Shown here piece by piece: positions 11,013 through 22,151 of a DNA stretch of 64,000 nt (the stretch's first letter is position 1; every line of letters starts with the position of its first letter). Position numbers and translations under genes: made by a program. This stretch comes from Zingiber officinale. Its lineage: Eukaryota; Streptophyta; Magnoliopsida; Zingiberales; Zingiberaceae. The stretch spans positions 81,277,418-81,341,417 of the forward strand of contig NC_055987.1 in NCBI RefSeq assembly GCF_018446385.1, read 5' to 3'. The notes under the pieces were generated by a model. The model ran no database searches, was not told where the DNA came from, and saw nothing but the letters and a program-made list of their open reading frames with translations.

Positions 11013-12122
11013 ATTCATCAGGACGATGAAAGGTTTAAGTCTGGGGGGTGTTGTGTTTGTCTACACAACTTGAGTCGAGTTTTCGAGTTGTCAGTTGAGT
11101 TTTCTAGTTTTCTTTTCTTTTTGCATTTTATTTCTGCTTTGCATATTTTATTCTTAGTTTGTTTTGTTTATTGTTTATCTGCATTTTTTTTCTAGTTTCG
11201 TGTTTTTATTTGCACCTCATTTGTACTTTACTTTATTTATTCGCATTTCTGGTTTTGAGGCATATTTGAGAACATCAAACCTTCTACTTTTTCTACTACA
11301 TGTCCGATAGCAAAATGACTAGCATTTTCTTAGTTTATGAGTTGCCAAGATAGTGTTAGTATGTTTGGTGTATCTCCTTTCTCTATCTCTAGTAGCATGA
11401 AATAAGCTAAGTATTGTACAGAGTTTGGTATAAGTTTTGACCTAACATTAAGGATCTTATTTACACTACATCTAAGTACTAAAGCTTGAATAGTAGAAAT
11501 ACTTTTGGAATAGTTATGATTCATCCAAACTCTTTAGTGCTTGTGTTCCCATGGTGATTTCTTATTTACATTTTGGTTACTGGATGACCTAAGATCATGG
11601 AAGCTCATTTGGAAAAATCTAGATCCCAACATATGCATCTCGTATGTGTGATTAGTGCTACACTATAGCACCAAAACAAATGAATAAGGGATAAAAAAAT
11701 AGTTGTCGTGAGTGGAAACTAACAATTCACCCCTTTGAGACCGAGTTAGGTAACTGGGGAAATGAATATTATATTTCTCTTGACTCTGAGTAGCATCCTT
11801 TGAGACTTTGTGTAACTTAAGGAAAACGAACCAAGTGTGTGGCAGGTAAGTGCTTATCACCGGGAACATTAGGAATTCAATTGTATGACGACTTAACTAG
11901 GATGAAGAATTGAAACTTGAAGAGTTTGAGCTACTTATTGCACCGAGCACAAAGAACTTACGCTTAGGCCATACTTAGGTAACTCCACAATCATGCTTAT
12001 CAATGAAACTAGTTGATAGAGTTAGGCGAATGCACTAGGGATTATGAAACACTAACAAGCGCTCATGAAAATAGTTTATAGTGTTTTTCTTGAGGGAAAG
12101 CAAAGGTTCAAGTCTGGGGGTG
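11013..12122 (+). other. Athila 3' internal region with two polypurine tracts
   Basis: Non-coding, T-rich. A polypurine tract ending ...caagtctgggggtg (12109-12122) directly precedes LTR2 and would prime plus-strand DNA. An almost identical motif, ggtttaagtctggggggtg, lies at 11032-11050, about 1.07 kb upstream and just after the ORF. I see no convincing gene in 11050-12100. Confidence 0.7.
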
Positions 12123-13670
12123 TGATGTGCGTAAATATTATGATAGTTTATGCATGTTTTTACGCACATTTGCTTACTTTATACGTATATATTCTTTGTA
12201 TGATCGCCTCTTTTATCATGTATTCATTATATACATTCTTTTGCACAGATATCTGCTCTTTGTTTAGTTTTGTCTTGACAGGAACAACTTTTGGAGCGAA
12301 AACAACGTTTGTCGGAGCACCGGAGCGAGCCAGAGAACATGGCCGTGCAAACCCTACACGACCGTGTGGCCAAACAGAAGAGGAGAAGTGCACGGTCGTG
12401 CAACCCTTGCACTGTCATGTGGCAGAACACAGTCGTGCAACCCTGCACAGGCGTGCCCCCTATAACTGAGACCAAGCAGCACACAACCATGCAACCCTGC
12501 ATGGCCATGTCCCCCATGACCGAGACCAAGCAGCACACGGTCGTGCAACCCCTGCATGGTCGTGTCCCTAGAACCGAGTCCCAGCATCACACGGTCGTGA
12601 CAATTGGCACGGCCGTGTAGCGCACCCAAAGCCAAGAATGGGCACGACCGTGCCATCCTTGCACGACCGTGCCACCGTATCGTGCCCTAGCTTATAAAAT
12701 GGGTTTTTAACCCTTTTTTAGGGAGGGGAGAGCCGGGAGGTAAGCCGTCAAGAGGAGAATCACTCTGGTGTCATTCCACACCGTCCAGGACATCAATCCA
12801 GTGACCTTTCATCACCACATTAACTCCAGAAGCAAAGGATTGGATCTGAATATCACTAATCTTCATTGGATAAGCATACTTCTTCTTTCTCTCTTTGTTT
12901 TTGAGGATCATATGTTTAGATTCACTATGTCTTCGGGTTTTTCTCCGGCGTCTATGGAGTAGAGTCCTTGTTCTAGGATGAGGGAGTAATTGTGGATTGG
13001 TTTTGATGTAAGACTCATGTTATGCTTATATTTTAATGGATGATTTCACTTGCTTTGTTTCGACTACTCGATCTCTTTGTCATGTTGATTGATTGTGTAG
13101 GAATTGCCAACCACGTAGATGGAATACCTTAGATCATACACCCAAAGGGCCCTAGTGACAGGGGTAACCCGTTCACAAACATCTAGGTTACTTCCTTGAA
13201 AGGAGAGGCGACTCCTCCACAAGGAAGTAAGAGATCAAACTAAGCTTCTTAATTTTATCCTTAATAACATTAATAAGAGTCGTGTCATTGTGATCTACCG
13301 AGGCACCCTAGTGACAGGGGTTAACCGTAATAGGATTTCATAGGGATCGTCTTTGTTTGGTGCTCAAGGATAGTTGCTTTAGCTTCCGGCGAATGCATGC
13401 TGATGGACAATGAGTATAGGATATCATGAGACACATCAATACTACCACAATGAAACCAAACTCCTAGAACTCTTCATTAACCAGGTTGATTTCTTCTCGT
13501 CGCTAGTTCTCACTTCCCGCTTTTTAATCTCTTTTCTTAGATTACTTACAACCATCGATAGTGTAGCTAATCCTAAGTGTGCCATCACTAGTGCTTATAA
13601 CCAGTCCTTGTGGGTTCAACAATCTTTTATATTACTGACGATGAATTCGTGCACTTGTGGAATCGTAACA
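12123..13670 (+). repeat. Athila LTR2
   Basis: 1548 bp, TGATGTGCGTAAAT...CGTAACA, homologous to LTR1, with CG-rich block at 12340-12690 and TATA at about 12692. It is preceded by a polypurine tract and followed by a second primer site, so it serves as 3' LTR of the first unit and 5' LTR of the second. Confidence 0.9.
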
Positions 13671-14441
13671 ATTTTTTTGTGTCGTTGTCGGGGACTGCGT
13701 CTATAACATTAGTGATAGTCATACTAGATTAGATTAGACTTTGTTTTCTTTTTCTTTTTCTTTCCTTTAGTTTGCATTTAGAGATAAATAATTTTATTCT
13801 TGTTTTTCTTTACTTTCTGCATTTTTATTAAAAACACCAAAAAAATTTAATATTTTCATTCTTTCTTCTTTACTATAGTTCATATTTTTATTTGTGCATG
13901 CGAAGAGCTAATCTTTCAGGACAGCTCCTACCGTTTTATCCAGAGATTGATAGGACTTTCCTGAGGAGAAAAAACCTACAGAAGGCATTTCAAGCAGCGC
14001 AAGAATCTTCAGAGATGGCTGATAAATTGTTGAAGGATTATGCAGCACCTTATGCGCGAGGGGTTCGGTCTAACATCACTCGATCGCCAATCGAAGCTAA
14101 TAACTTTGAGATCAAGCCTGCAGTAATTCACATGGTTCAGCAGAATCAATTCGGAGGAGGACTGCATGATGATCCAAACCACCACTTGGAGCTTTTCTAC
14201 GAGATCTGCGACACCATGAAAGTGAGCGGAGTCCCTCCAGAATCAGTAAGGTTATTGCTCTTCGAATTCTCCCTGAAAGACAGAGCCAAGCAGTGGTTAA
14301 ATTCCCTTCCAGCAAATAGCATTACATCCTGGGAGCAGTGTGAGCAGAAATTCCTGGACAAATTCTATCCACCAAGCAAAACTGCTCACATGAGGAATTT
14401 GATTGCAAGCTTCAAGCAGGTAGATTCAGAATCATTATTTG
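13671..14441 (+). pseudogene. Athila gag, second copy (truncated by deletion)
   Basis: After LTR2 comes a worn primer site (13677-13694, four or so mismatches to tRNA-Asp type) and a gag leader like that at 4244-4448. The gag frame is open from 13892 (first Met-Cys-Met; the ATG homologous to 4449 is 13898) to 14458. It reads MRRANLSGQLLPFYPEID, MADKLLKDYAAP, IEANNFEIKP and then LFYEICDTMKVSGVPPESVR and FSLKDRAKQWLNSLP, the gag core that copy one has partly lost. It ends at ESLFEA, where the sequence passes through a short filler into LTR sequence. It keeps the ancestral frame better than copy one and is a useful reference for copy one's lesions. Confidence 0.87.
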
Positions 14442-14456
14442 AAGCTTCAAGCAGGT

Positions 14457-14895
14457 AGACCAAACTAAGCTTCTTAATTCTATCCTTAATAACATCAATA
14501 AGAATCGTGTCCTTGTGATCTACCGAGGTGCCCTAGTGACAGGAGTTAACCGTAATAGGATTTCATAGGGATTACCTTTGTTTGGTGCTCAAGGATAGTT
14601 GCTTTAGCTTCCGGTGAATGCATGTTGATGGACAATGAGTATAGGATAGCATGAGATACATCAATACCACCACAATGAAATCGGACTCCTAGAACTCTTC
14701 ATTAACCAGGTTGATTTCTTCTCCTCGCTAGTTCTTACTTCCCGCTTTCTAATCTCTTTTCTTAGATTACTTACAACCATTGATAGTGTAGCTAATCCTA
14801 AGTGTGCCATCACTAGTGCTTATAACCAGTCCTTGTGGGTTCGACAATTTTTTATATTACTGACGATGAATCCGTGCACTTGCGGAATCGTAACA
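14457..14895 (+). repeat. Athila LTR3, 3' part only
   Basis: 439 bp matching LTR2 from about 13232 to 13670, without the upstream U3 region or TATA. It ends GTAACA at the outer target duplication ACAGG (14896-14900). The rest of the second unit (gag C-terminus to U3) is deleted. Confidence 0.88.
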
Positions 14896-14900
14896 ACAGG

Positions 14901-14970
14901 GCATCAAAATATAACAAAATCTAACTTGACTTGGTTAATCACATCAAAACTACCTTAGGGTACTAAAACA
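14901..14970 (-). mobile_element. Copia LTR, remainder after Athila insertion
   Basis: gcatcaaaatataacaaaat...tactaaaaca continues the LTR broken at 2732; on the minus strand it would start TGTTTTAGTACCC. Boundary by the TG...CA rule only. Confidence 0.55.
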
Positions 14971-15390
14971 ATCACCCTAAATGAAGGAGAATTTATTCCT
15001 TCTAGACTTTATAGTTATTACCCTTGAGTTTTGGGTTATTACAGTGCATATTAGAGAAATTTGAAGATTGTGCTACATAAATTAAATACATATGTATTAA
15101 AGAAAATAAGGAAAATGTCATGTTTATCAATGTAAACCATGTTTAGAGAAAAAAAGAAATCTAATGAGATATAACTTGTCTGTGGGCTAAATTTTAATTC
15201 AATTAAATTGTACTATAACTTTATAATAAAATTATCTAATTATATATATATATATAGGTAAATCAAGAAAACATAATTTGATATTTTATTCTAGTTAATC
15301 ACATAAATATAACAAAGATACCTGTGGGGTAAAATTTGTTTGTTTATATAATTAATTATAATTTATATCCATTATGTGATCATAATCCAC
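14971..15390. other. AT-rich flank without a recognisable gene
   Basis: AT-rich, with a short (ta)n run near 15241-15256. I see no coding or element structure. Confidence 0.5.
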
Positions 15391-15393
15391 TTA

Positions 15394-16028
15394 GGCTACA
15401 TTTGGTAGGAGGTAATCCGCTTAGTAATATAATCAAGATTATATTACAATATTTATTACTTTGTTTGATACAATTTTAAGACTTTAATACAATGTAATCT
15501 GGATTATAAAACTTAATAAAATTTTCTAATCTAGATTACAAGGTCAACACCATTAATCTGATTACATTACGAGAACACAGTTTAACTAAAATTTAAATGT
15601 CAAATATATCTCTAGTCTATTTTTGGCATCAACCGATCATTTACGTCGCTTCCGCCACCATCCACCACCGCAGTTGGGCGCCTCTGGGTGTCGTTGGCCG
15701 TTATCGGCCACCTGCCTTCGGCTGCCTCAGCCGGCTGTCGCCAGCCGCCACCGTTACCATCTCCAACCTCCGGTGGCCAACCACCGGCCACCGCCGCCAT
15801 CACCAGTCACCGACGTCACAGGATATTTTTGTTATTTTATAATAATATAAATTATATTCCTTATAAAAAAATATTAGACACCAAACAAAAGGATATAATC
15901 ACCCTTGTAATTAAAGATTACATACATTAAATTACCAAATGTAATAATGTAATCAAGATTACATTAATTACATTATAAAGTTTATTACATTACAAGTTTG
16001 ATTGCATTACCCCTAACCAAACGTAGAT
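15394..16028. mobile_element. Tourist-like (PIF/Harbinger) MITE with GC-rich core
   Basis: Terminal inverted repeats ggctacatttggtaggaggtaat (left) and, reversed, atctacgtttggttaggggtaat (right), with TTA on both sides (15391-15393, 16029-16031), as for PIF/Harbinger elements. Subterminal arms are made of repeated taatgtaatcaagattacat. The centre (about 15640-15825) is strikingly CG-rich (gccgccaccg-type triplets) and gives spurious open frames on both strands. No transposase. Confidence 0.75.
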
Positions 16029-16869
16029 TTAATGTATTATTTTAAATAATTCAGGATGTTGTGGTTAAACCTCAATTATTTAAATGGTTTACTGGATATT
16101 TTTAAATTTTTATATAGTAATTATTTAGTAACACAATCAATACTTTCCAAGAATGCTCCTTGGAAAGATTAGTAGGGCAAGGCCTTTTTAAAAACCAACC
16201 TCTTTAGATATAGGAACGTTACCAAGAAGACTAGTGACTCATGTAACACCCATAGGGTACTTAGCAAGATTTTAGATATTTTTATCATGAATAAAAATAA
16301 ATAGGTCTTATATGTAAAATTTCAAAAAAACAATAAAATAAGAGAACCAAAAAAGAGATGACCAAGGTTTGAACCTTGGATCTCCTACTAGATACATGTA
16401 TGTGTTAACCAATAGACCAAGAGTAATTATTGTTAGAAAGGAGAGGGAAATCATAGTTAAAGGTAAGGAAGTGAAGGCTCTTTTCACTTAGAAGGAGAAG
16501 TTAGAGTTGCCTTCTTCCTCTCAAAAGAAAAGAGGATCCTTGCCTCCTCTTTTCATTAAAGGAGAAGTAAAGGAAAAGAGAAGGAAAACCCCATTTTTCC
16601 TTCCTCCTCTCATGTAGAATAAAAGGAGAAATGAAGGAAAATCCTCATTTTTCTCCCTTTCTCTTTTCTCTCCACCGTGACCAAGTTTCTTCTCCCCACC
16701 TTCATTTCCGAAACCCAAGCAAAGGAAAATTTCTCTCTAGGAAAGCTCCACAAATCAAGGTTACTTCCCTAAGGAAATCAAGCGAAAGATGTGAGTATCC
16801 CCTCACTGCAGTACAAGTAGTTGTCGATCGTTTTATATGTAGATGTTCTTGTTTTTTTTGAGAAGGAAA

Positions 16870-17640
16870 TATGTAGTTCATGCCTCTTCATGATATATAT
16901 ATATATTTGTATATGTTGATAGCTTAGGTTTTTATGCTACATGTGGTAACAAAAATGATGAAAACCTCCATGTAAGTCTCGGCCAAGTTGAGTTACAAGA
17001 GTTAGAGCAAGAATTTTGAAAAGGGAATATGTTATTTATGCTTCTACATGATATATAAATTTTTATATGTTGATAGCTTAGGTTTTTATGCTTCATGTGA
17101 TAACAAAAATGATGAAAACCTCCATGTAAGTTTCGGCCAAGTTGAGTTACAAGAGTTAGAGCAAGAATTTTGAAAAGGGAATATGTTATTTATGCTTCTA
17201 CATGATATATGAATTTTTATATGTTGATAGCTTAGGTTTTTATGCTTCATGTGATAACAAAAATGATGAAAACCTCCATGTAAGTTTCGGCCAAGATGAG
17301 TTACAAGAGTTAGAGCAAAAATTTTAAAAAGGGAATATGTTATTTATGCTTCTACATGATATATGAATTTTTAAATGTTGATAGCTTAGATTTTTATGTT
17401 TCATGTGGTAACAAAAATGATGAAAAACCCTAATATAAGTTTCGGCCAAGATGGGTTACAAGGGTTAGGGCAAAATTTTTGTAAAGGAAATATGTTGTTT
17501 ATGCTTCTTCATGATATAGGAATTTTTATATGTTGATAGCTTAGATTGTTATGCTTCATGTGGTAACAAAAATGATAGAAACCCTAATGTGAAGTTTCGG
17601 CCAAGACATGATACCAAGCTTAGGGTAAAAAAATTTGAAA
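16870..17640 (+). repeat. 154-bp tandem repeat inside solo LTR
   Basis: About four to five units; aagggaatatgttatttatg recurs at 17021, 17175 and 17329, a period of exactly 154 bp, with decaying copies after 17480. Each unit carries ttcggccaag. The related LTR at 56907 has 146-bp units with tggccgaa on the opposite strand. Confidence 0.85.
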
Positions 17641-18124
17641 TCCAATCATGCTTATTTATGCTTGTTCATGAAGTATGATATCTTGTATGTGGTTAGGTTA
17701 AGTCATTATGTTACATGTTGCATTAGAAAACCTAAAACCCTAAATGAAGGTCTCGGCCAAGAAGGAATGCCAAGCCTAGGGTAAAGTTTTGAAACCTAAT
17801 CATGATCTTTTGTATATGGTTAGATAAGTTTTATGCTACATGTTACTCTAATGAAACCTAGAACTTCACCTTAAGGTTCGGCCAAGAAAGTGTTGAGATT
17901 TAAAGCCATGCCTTGCAACAAACCATGCTTGTTTATGCCTATATGATATTTGGTTATTTATCTATGGGTGGCTTAGTTTCATACTTCTTATAGTGAAAAA
18001 AAAGGGGAAAATCCATTTAGCAAGGTTTCGGCCAAGATGGATAATTGGGTTTAGAGTAAATCTAACCAAGCATGCTTATGTTTTCTCATGATGTATAGTC
18101 TTTGATATGTGATTTGTTAAGTTC

Positions 18125-18480
18125 TATGCTCATAATATGGTATGCTATGTTCATGATATGATATGTTATGCCTTATGTTATGAGATGAATTATGTTTTAT
18201 GATATGATATGCTATGCTCATGATATGATATGCTATGCTCACGATATGATATGCTATGCTCATGATATGATATGATATGCTCATGATATAATATGCTATG
18301 CTCACGATATGATATGCTATGCTCATGATATGATATGCTATGGTCATGATATGATATGTTATGCCTTATGTTATGAGATGAGTTTTGTTGTATGATATGA
18401 TATGCTATGCTCATGACATGATATACTATGCTCACAATATGATATGCTATGCTCATGATATGATATGCCATACTTGATGA
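18125..18480. repeat. 21-bp AT-rich tandem repeat
   Basis: Units of catgatatgatatgctatgct and close variants, about 14 copies with some spacing. The frame-preserving period makes long minus-strand open frames of HEHSISY-type repeats, which I do not count as proteins. Confidence 0.85.
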
Positions 18481-19747
18481 TATGAAGATCACATGTTATA
18501 TGTTGTGATGCGAACATGTTATGTTTATGATATATGTATGAAAGGCTTATGTAAGAAGAAAAGCCAAAAGAGTTGCTTCCCTTAAGTTGGGATCAAGAGC
18601 ACTCTTCATGGTATAGCAAAGAGATGCTTCCCTTAAGATGGGATCAAGAGCTCTCTTCATGATATGACAAGAAATTGTGACATGTATGATAAGCTATGAT
18701 ATGCATGATGACATGATATGTATGACATGATATTTTATTTTGTATGGCTTGTACCAAGGGTGGGCTCCATAAGCGCCCCGAGGTCGATGATCTATGAAAC
18801 GGACCTCGTAAAAAGGGATGGGCTCCTTAGTACGCCCCTAGGTCAACGGACTATGAACGGACCTAGATCCCTAGTAGGTTCGGGGCTAGCTACCCTGTCC
18901 TAGGGATTGCGCGCATTATGTATGTATGTGGTACAAGCCAAGCCCTCATGATGATTATGTTATGTTCAAGTATGTATAAGATATGTTTTAAAAGAGACAT
19001 GATGCATATGTGCATTCCATGATACATGTTTTGAAAATATACATCTTGCATTTACATGCATATGTTTTATGAATTATTGGTTATGCATTATTATTATGAA
19101 CAGGTATGAGTTATGATACATGCTTACAGGATATGATATATTCCCATGATATGTACTCACATGCTATGCCATGCTATGTTATGTTTCTTATATGACAAAC
19201 TATGTTCTATGTTATGATTCTCCATGCTATGTTATGTTATGCTATGTTTTACATGCTATGTGATATTATGTGCCTTATGTTTTATGAGTAGGAAAGGAGC
19301 TCATTAAGCCTTTGGGCTTATAGTTTTACGTTTCCTTGTACTGCAGATAAGGGCAAGGAATGGATGAACTAAGGGGAGCAGCAGGAAGGGCGATGATGAT
19401 GTGTGTGGAAGTGGCATGGTGGATAGATCAAATTAAGTTTAAATTTATATTAATTAAATTGTGCATGTGAACTAAGTTTGGACCCTATGTTTATGATGAT
19501 GGTTGAGCTAGTATGTTATGCTCTCATGATAGTTTGCCATGTTAGACTTATTATGATATGGTAAAAAGTTTAATAAGTTATGACTCACATGCCATGTTTA
19601 AGACAATCAAATGCATATGATAAAAATTTTTAAGTATGTCTTCCGCTGCCATGAGTTCATATGCATTAGTATGTTAGGTGAATGTAAGTAACCCCGTCCC
19701 TCTAAGGGCAGTCAGAGTGTCCCTGGAAGGGCGGGCATTACAACTCA

Positions 19748-20507
19748 AGCGTTAGCCAAAGGCGAAAGTATCAACAAGACTAGTTTATGAATAACTCTCT
19801 TGGATATGTCTTCTTATGCCACCTTATAATTGCTATTTAAACTATATTATTCAAATGATGAATCTTCATTAGCCAATGTTTTCTAATTAATTTACATGTA
19901 AATTTTTCAAGTGTAACATCAAATCACATCCATAACAAGAAAATATATCACATGTTAATTTATGCTAAGAAAATTACATGTTATTTTCTATTTTCATTTT
20001 CTGAAAAAATAGAAAACGCGTTTGGTTTATATTTTCACATTCATTTTTAAGAAAAAGAGAGAGAATTTTCTAAGAAAACGAAAAAAGCAAAAAAATCATT
20101 TTCTGAGAAATGAGAAAATACGATTTTCTGAAAAATGAAATGAAAATATAAATAAACTAAAGACACTCTTAATATTTATAATTTTGGAAGGATAATTTTT
20201 TTAAATTCTAAATTTCATATATGTAAATCATTCACAATCTTTGATATATTATATGTAAATTTATTCTAAGGAAATCAATATTCATAATTTTAGAATGATA
20301 ATTTTTCTAAATTTTATACACGTAAATCATTCACAATCATTGATATATTACATCTAAATTTATTCAAGGAAATCAATATTTATAATTTTAGAAGAATATA
20401 TTTATATATTTTAATCTAAATTTTTTACATGCAAATTTTCAAATTATAAATTCTGTTTTTTTTTTAAAAAGAAACTAGAAATTAGAAAATTTCATAAAGA
20501 ATTGCTT
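19748..20507. repeat. AT-rich spacer with 99-bp repeat
   Basis: No gene. gtaaatcattcacaatc recurs at 20223 and 20322 (99-bp period, about two and a half units over 20165-20400). 19985-20150 is rich in ttttctgaaaaatgaaaa, which can fold back on itself. Confidence 0.6.
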
Positions 20508-20525
20508 GATTGATAATTATATCAA

Positions 20526-20684
20526 AAGAAGCGCTCGCAACGGGCAGCCTAGAAGTCCAGCATCTTTTAGTTGCATGCCTCATTTGGAGGAAAAATCCTG
20601 TAAATTCGTCATAATTGGGGCTCGAACCGTGGGTGCCTGGGTGACAACCTGGATGCTCTGCAGTTGCACCATAGCCTCGGGGGC
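20526..20684 (-). mobile_element. tRNA-derived SINE
   Basis: 159 bp between perfect 18-bp direct repeats gattgataattatatcaa (20508-20525 and 20685-20702). On the minus strand it starts GCCCCCGAGGCTATGG, has a box-A-like ggtgcaactgcagag and a box B, ggttcgagcccc (fits GGTTCGANNCC), about 45 bp further on, then a tRNA-unrelated body ending in a short T-rich tail. Long target repeats plus internal Pol III promoter are the marks of a SINE moved by LINE machinery. Confidence 0.82.
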
Positions 20685-20702
20685 GATTGATAATTATATC
20701 AA

Positions 20703-21034
20703 GATGTAAGTAAAAGTTTATCTGATAACAACTATTAAAAATAATAGATCATATTTTTTTTCTAAATAAACATGATAATTAAATGCAGAAAAATAAATCA
20801 ATTTTTACCTTCAGTCATTGATATTTGAAGAACACATGACACTCTTTTGATGCTTAATGCTTTAAAGTTTTCTAAACACTTCAAAGCTCTTCTATAGATG
20901 ATGTTGTTATTCTTGAAAGATGTGTATGTTTAGGGATCCTAAAGGCAACTATTTATAATGACTCATTATCATCAGTGAGTCAATCTTTAATATTGTGACA
21001 AATCACGATAAAATAATCATACCATATTAAAACA
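20703..21034. other. AT-rich spacer, no recognisable feature
   Basis: Non-coding and AT-rich. Nothing I can assign. Confidence 0.5.
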
Positions 21035-21036
21035 TA

Positions 21037-21190
21037 GAGCAATGATATGTAGAGAAAAAATCTCAAGGAAAAGCTCAGGGATAGACATATAAATTCATAG
21101 CTCACCATTTCACTTTTGTGGGCTCCATCACTTTATGTGTCTATCGCTGAGCTTTTTTTTGAGATTTTTTCTCTCTACATATCATTTTTC
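21037..21190. mobile_element. Stowaway-like foldback MITE
   Basis: 154 bp whose two halves are almost perfect inverted copies (atgatatgtagagaaaaaatctcaaggaaaagctca... against ...tgagcttttttttgagattttttctctctacatatcat), flanked by TA on both sides (21035-21036, 21191-21192). Arms of about 55 bp and a short loop. TA duplication suggests the Tc1/mariner superfamily. No coding capacity. Confidence 0.72.
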
Positions 21191-21192
21191 TA

Positions 21193-21651
21193 TAATATTG
21201 ATATTAACATAAGATTTTAATTAATTATGTATATTTAAATCTTACGACCTATTTATTAAAATAAAAGATTATACATAAATAAATAAAATCTTAATAAATA
21301 TGTGTCACTTAATAAGGAAATATTCATAATCAAAATAAAATATTTCCAATATATTACACTTGGCTTCCTCAAATGAAAACATACTAGTTCTGATACCAAC
21401 TAAAGTCGGATAAGATAATGATTATCTACGGGCTGATGAGAAGATGGTATTGAGTAGAAGACAAGAAAAGAAAATGTCAAAAATAAAGAGAAACCACCAT
21501 TTTATAAGTTTTATTAAAAAAAAAGCTTTATTAAAAATAGAAGATTATGTCTTAAACAAATATGCAGTTATATGAACTCGAATTTCTATCTGATAATGAA
21601 AGGAAAGAAATTTTAAAATAAAAAATTATTAATAAATTGATAATTCTAAAA
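21193..21651. other. AT-rich spacer with a lone PBS-like motif
   Basis: No gene. 21398-21410 reads tctgataccaact, which on the minus strand resembles an iMet primer site (ttggtatcaga), but I find no LTR boundary beside it, so it may be an old remnant. Confidence 0.4.
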
Positions 21652-21654
21652 TTT

Positions 21655-22010
21655 CACTACAACAAAAATGACCTACGACAACGGATATTATCTGTTGTTG
21701 TAGGGTCAAAAAGTCGTTGTAACTGACAACGCTGTAAAAGGCATTGCCCTATGACAACGGTTTTGAATATGTTGTCTTTATAGACATTCGACAACGGTTT
21801 TTATCCGTTGTTGTCTATATGCTCAAAATTTTTTTACCCTATATGACAATGTTTTAAAACCATTGTGGTAGATAAATTTATTATGTTTTACAACAGATAG
21901 AACCGTTGTCTTTTATCACTTTTTACAAAAAAAAAACTTTTGTGGTTACGTACTTTTTACAATGTTTCTAACCGTTGTCTTTAATGTTCATGTTGTAACA
22001 TGATAATAAC
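21655..22010. repeat. CACTA left terminal and subterminal repeats
   Basis: After the 16-bp terminal repeat come at least eight copies of acaacgg/ccgttgt motifs in both orientations, the expected binding sites for a CACTA transposase. The mirror region is 35094-35343. Confidence 0.78.
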
Positions 22011-22151
22011 AAACAACCAATGTTTATTTAATATAAACAAACCACCAATACAAAAGTAAATATTTACTACATTCAATCCATGAAAATGTTATCTTCAAAT
22101 TTCAAAAATTAACTACACAAGAAAATTAACATACAACCAAGGTTTAACCTT

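Larger units (their letters stand above)
2738..14895 (+). mobile_element. Athila-type Ty3/gypsy complex (LTR-internal-LTR-internal'-LTR')
   Basis: A 12.16-kb insertion flanked by ACAGG (2733-2737 and 14896-14900), starting TGATGTGC and ending GTAACA. Order: LTR1 2738-4219, internal 4220-12122, LTR2 12123-13670, truncated second internal region 13671-about 14441, LTR3 3' part 14457-14895. The primer site matches plant tRNA-Asp and the Athila-specific ORF is present, which place it in the Athila lineage. No reverse transcriptase, RNase H or integrase is recognisable anywhere in it. The outer target duplication shows that the whole array descends from one insertion, later rearranged. Confidence 0.88.
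16242..19742 (+). mobile_element. Solo LTR of Tekay/Del-type Ty3/gypsy element
   Basis: 3501 bp, TGTAACACCC...GGGCATTACA, flanked by ACTCA at 16237-16241 and 19743-19747. The terminal layout (TGTAACACCC start; agtaaccccgtccct...gggcgggcattaca end) matches, in opposite orientation, the LTR at 56907-60288. It contains a 154-bp tandem repeat (about 16870-17480) and a 21-bp satellite-like run (18125-18480). No internal region remains. Confidence 0.88.

Noticed and set aside
15612-15930. Gene in the CG-rich core of the MITE
   Set aside because: Open on several frames of both strands because of repeated gcc/cca triplets; no start context, intron or domain evidence.
18117-18492. Minus-strand ORFs of HEHSISY-type repeats
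   Set aside because: Product of the 21-bp AT-rich repeat inside a solo LTR.
20600-20684. tRNA gene on the minus strand
   Set aside because: Box A and B are present but the body does not fold to a clover leaf by eye, and 18-bp target repeats mark a SINE.
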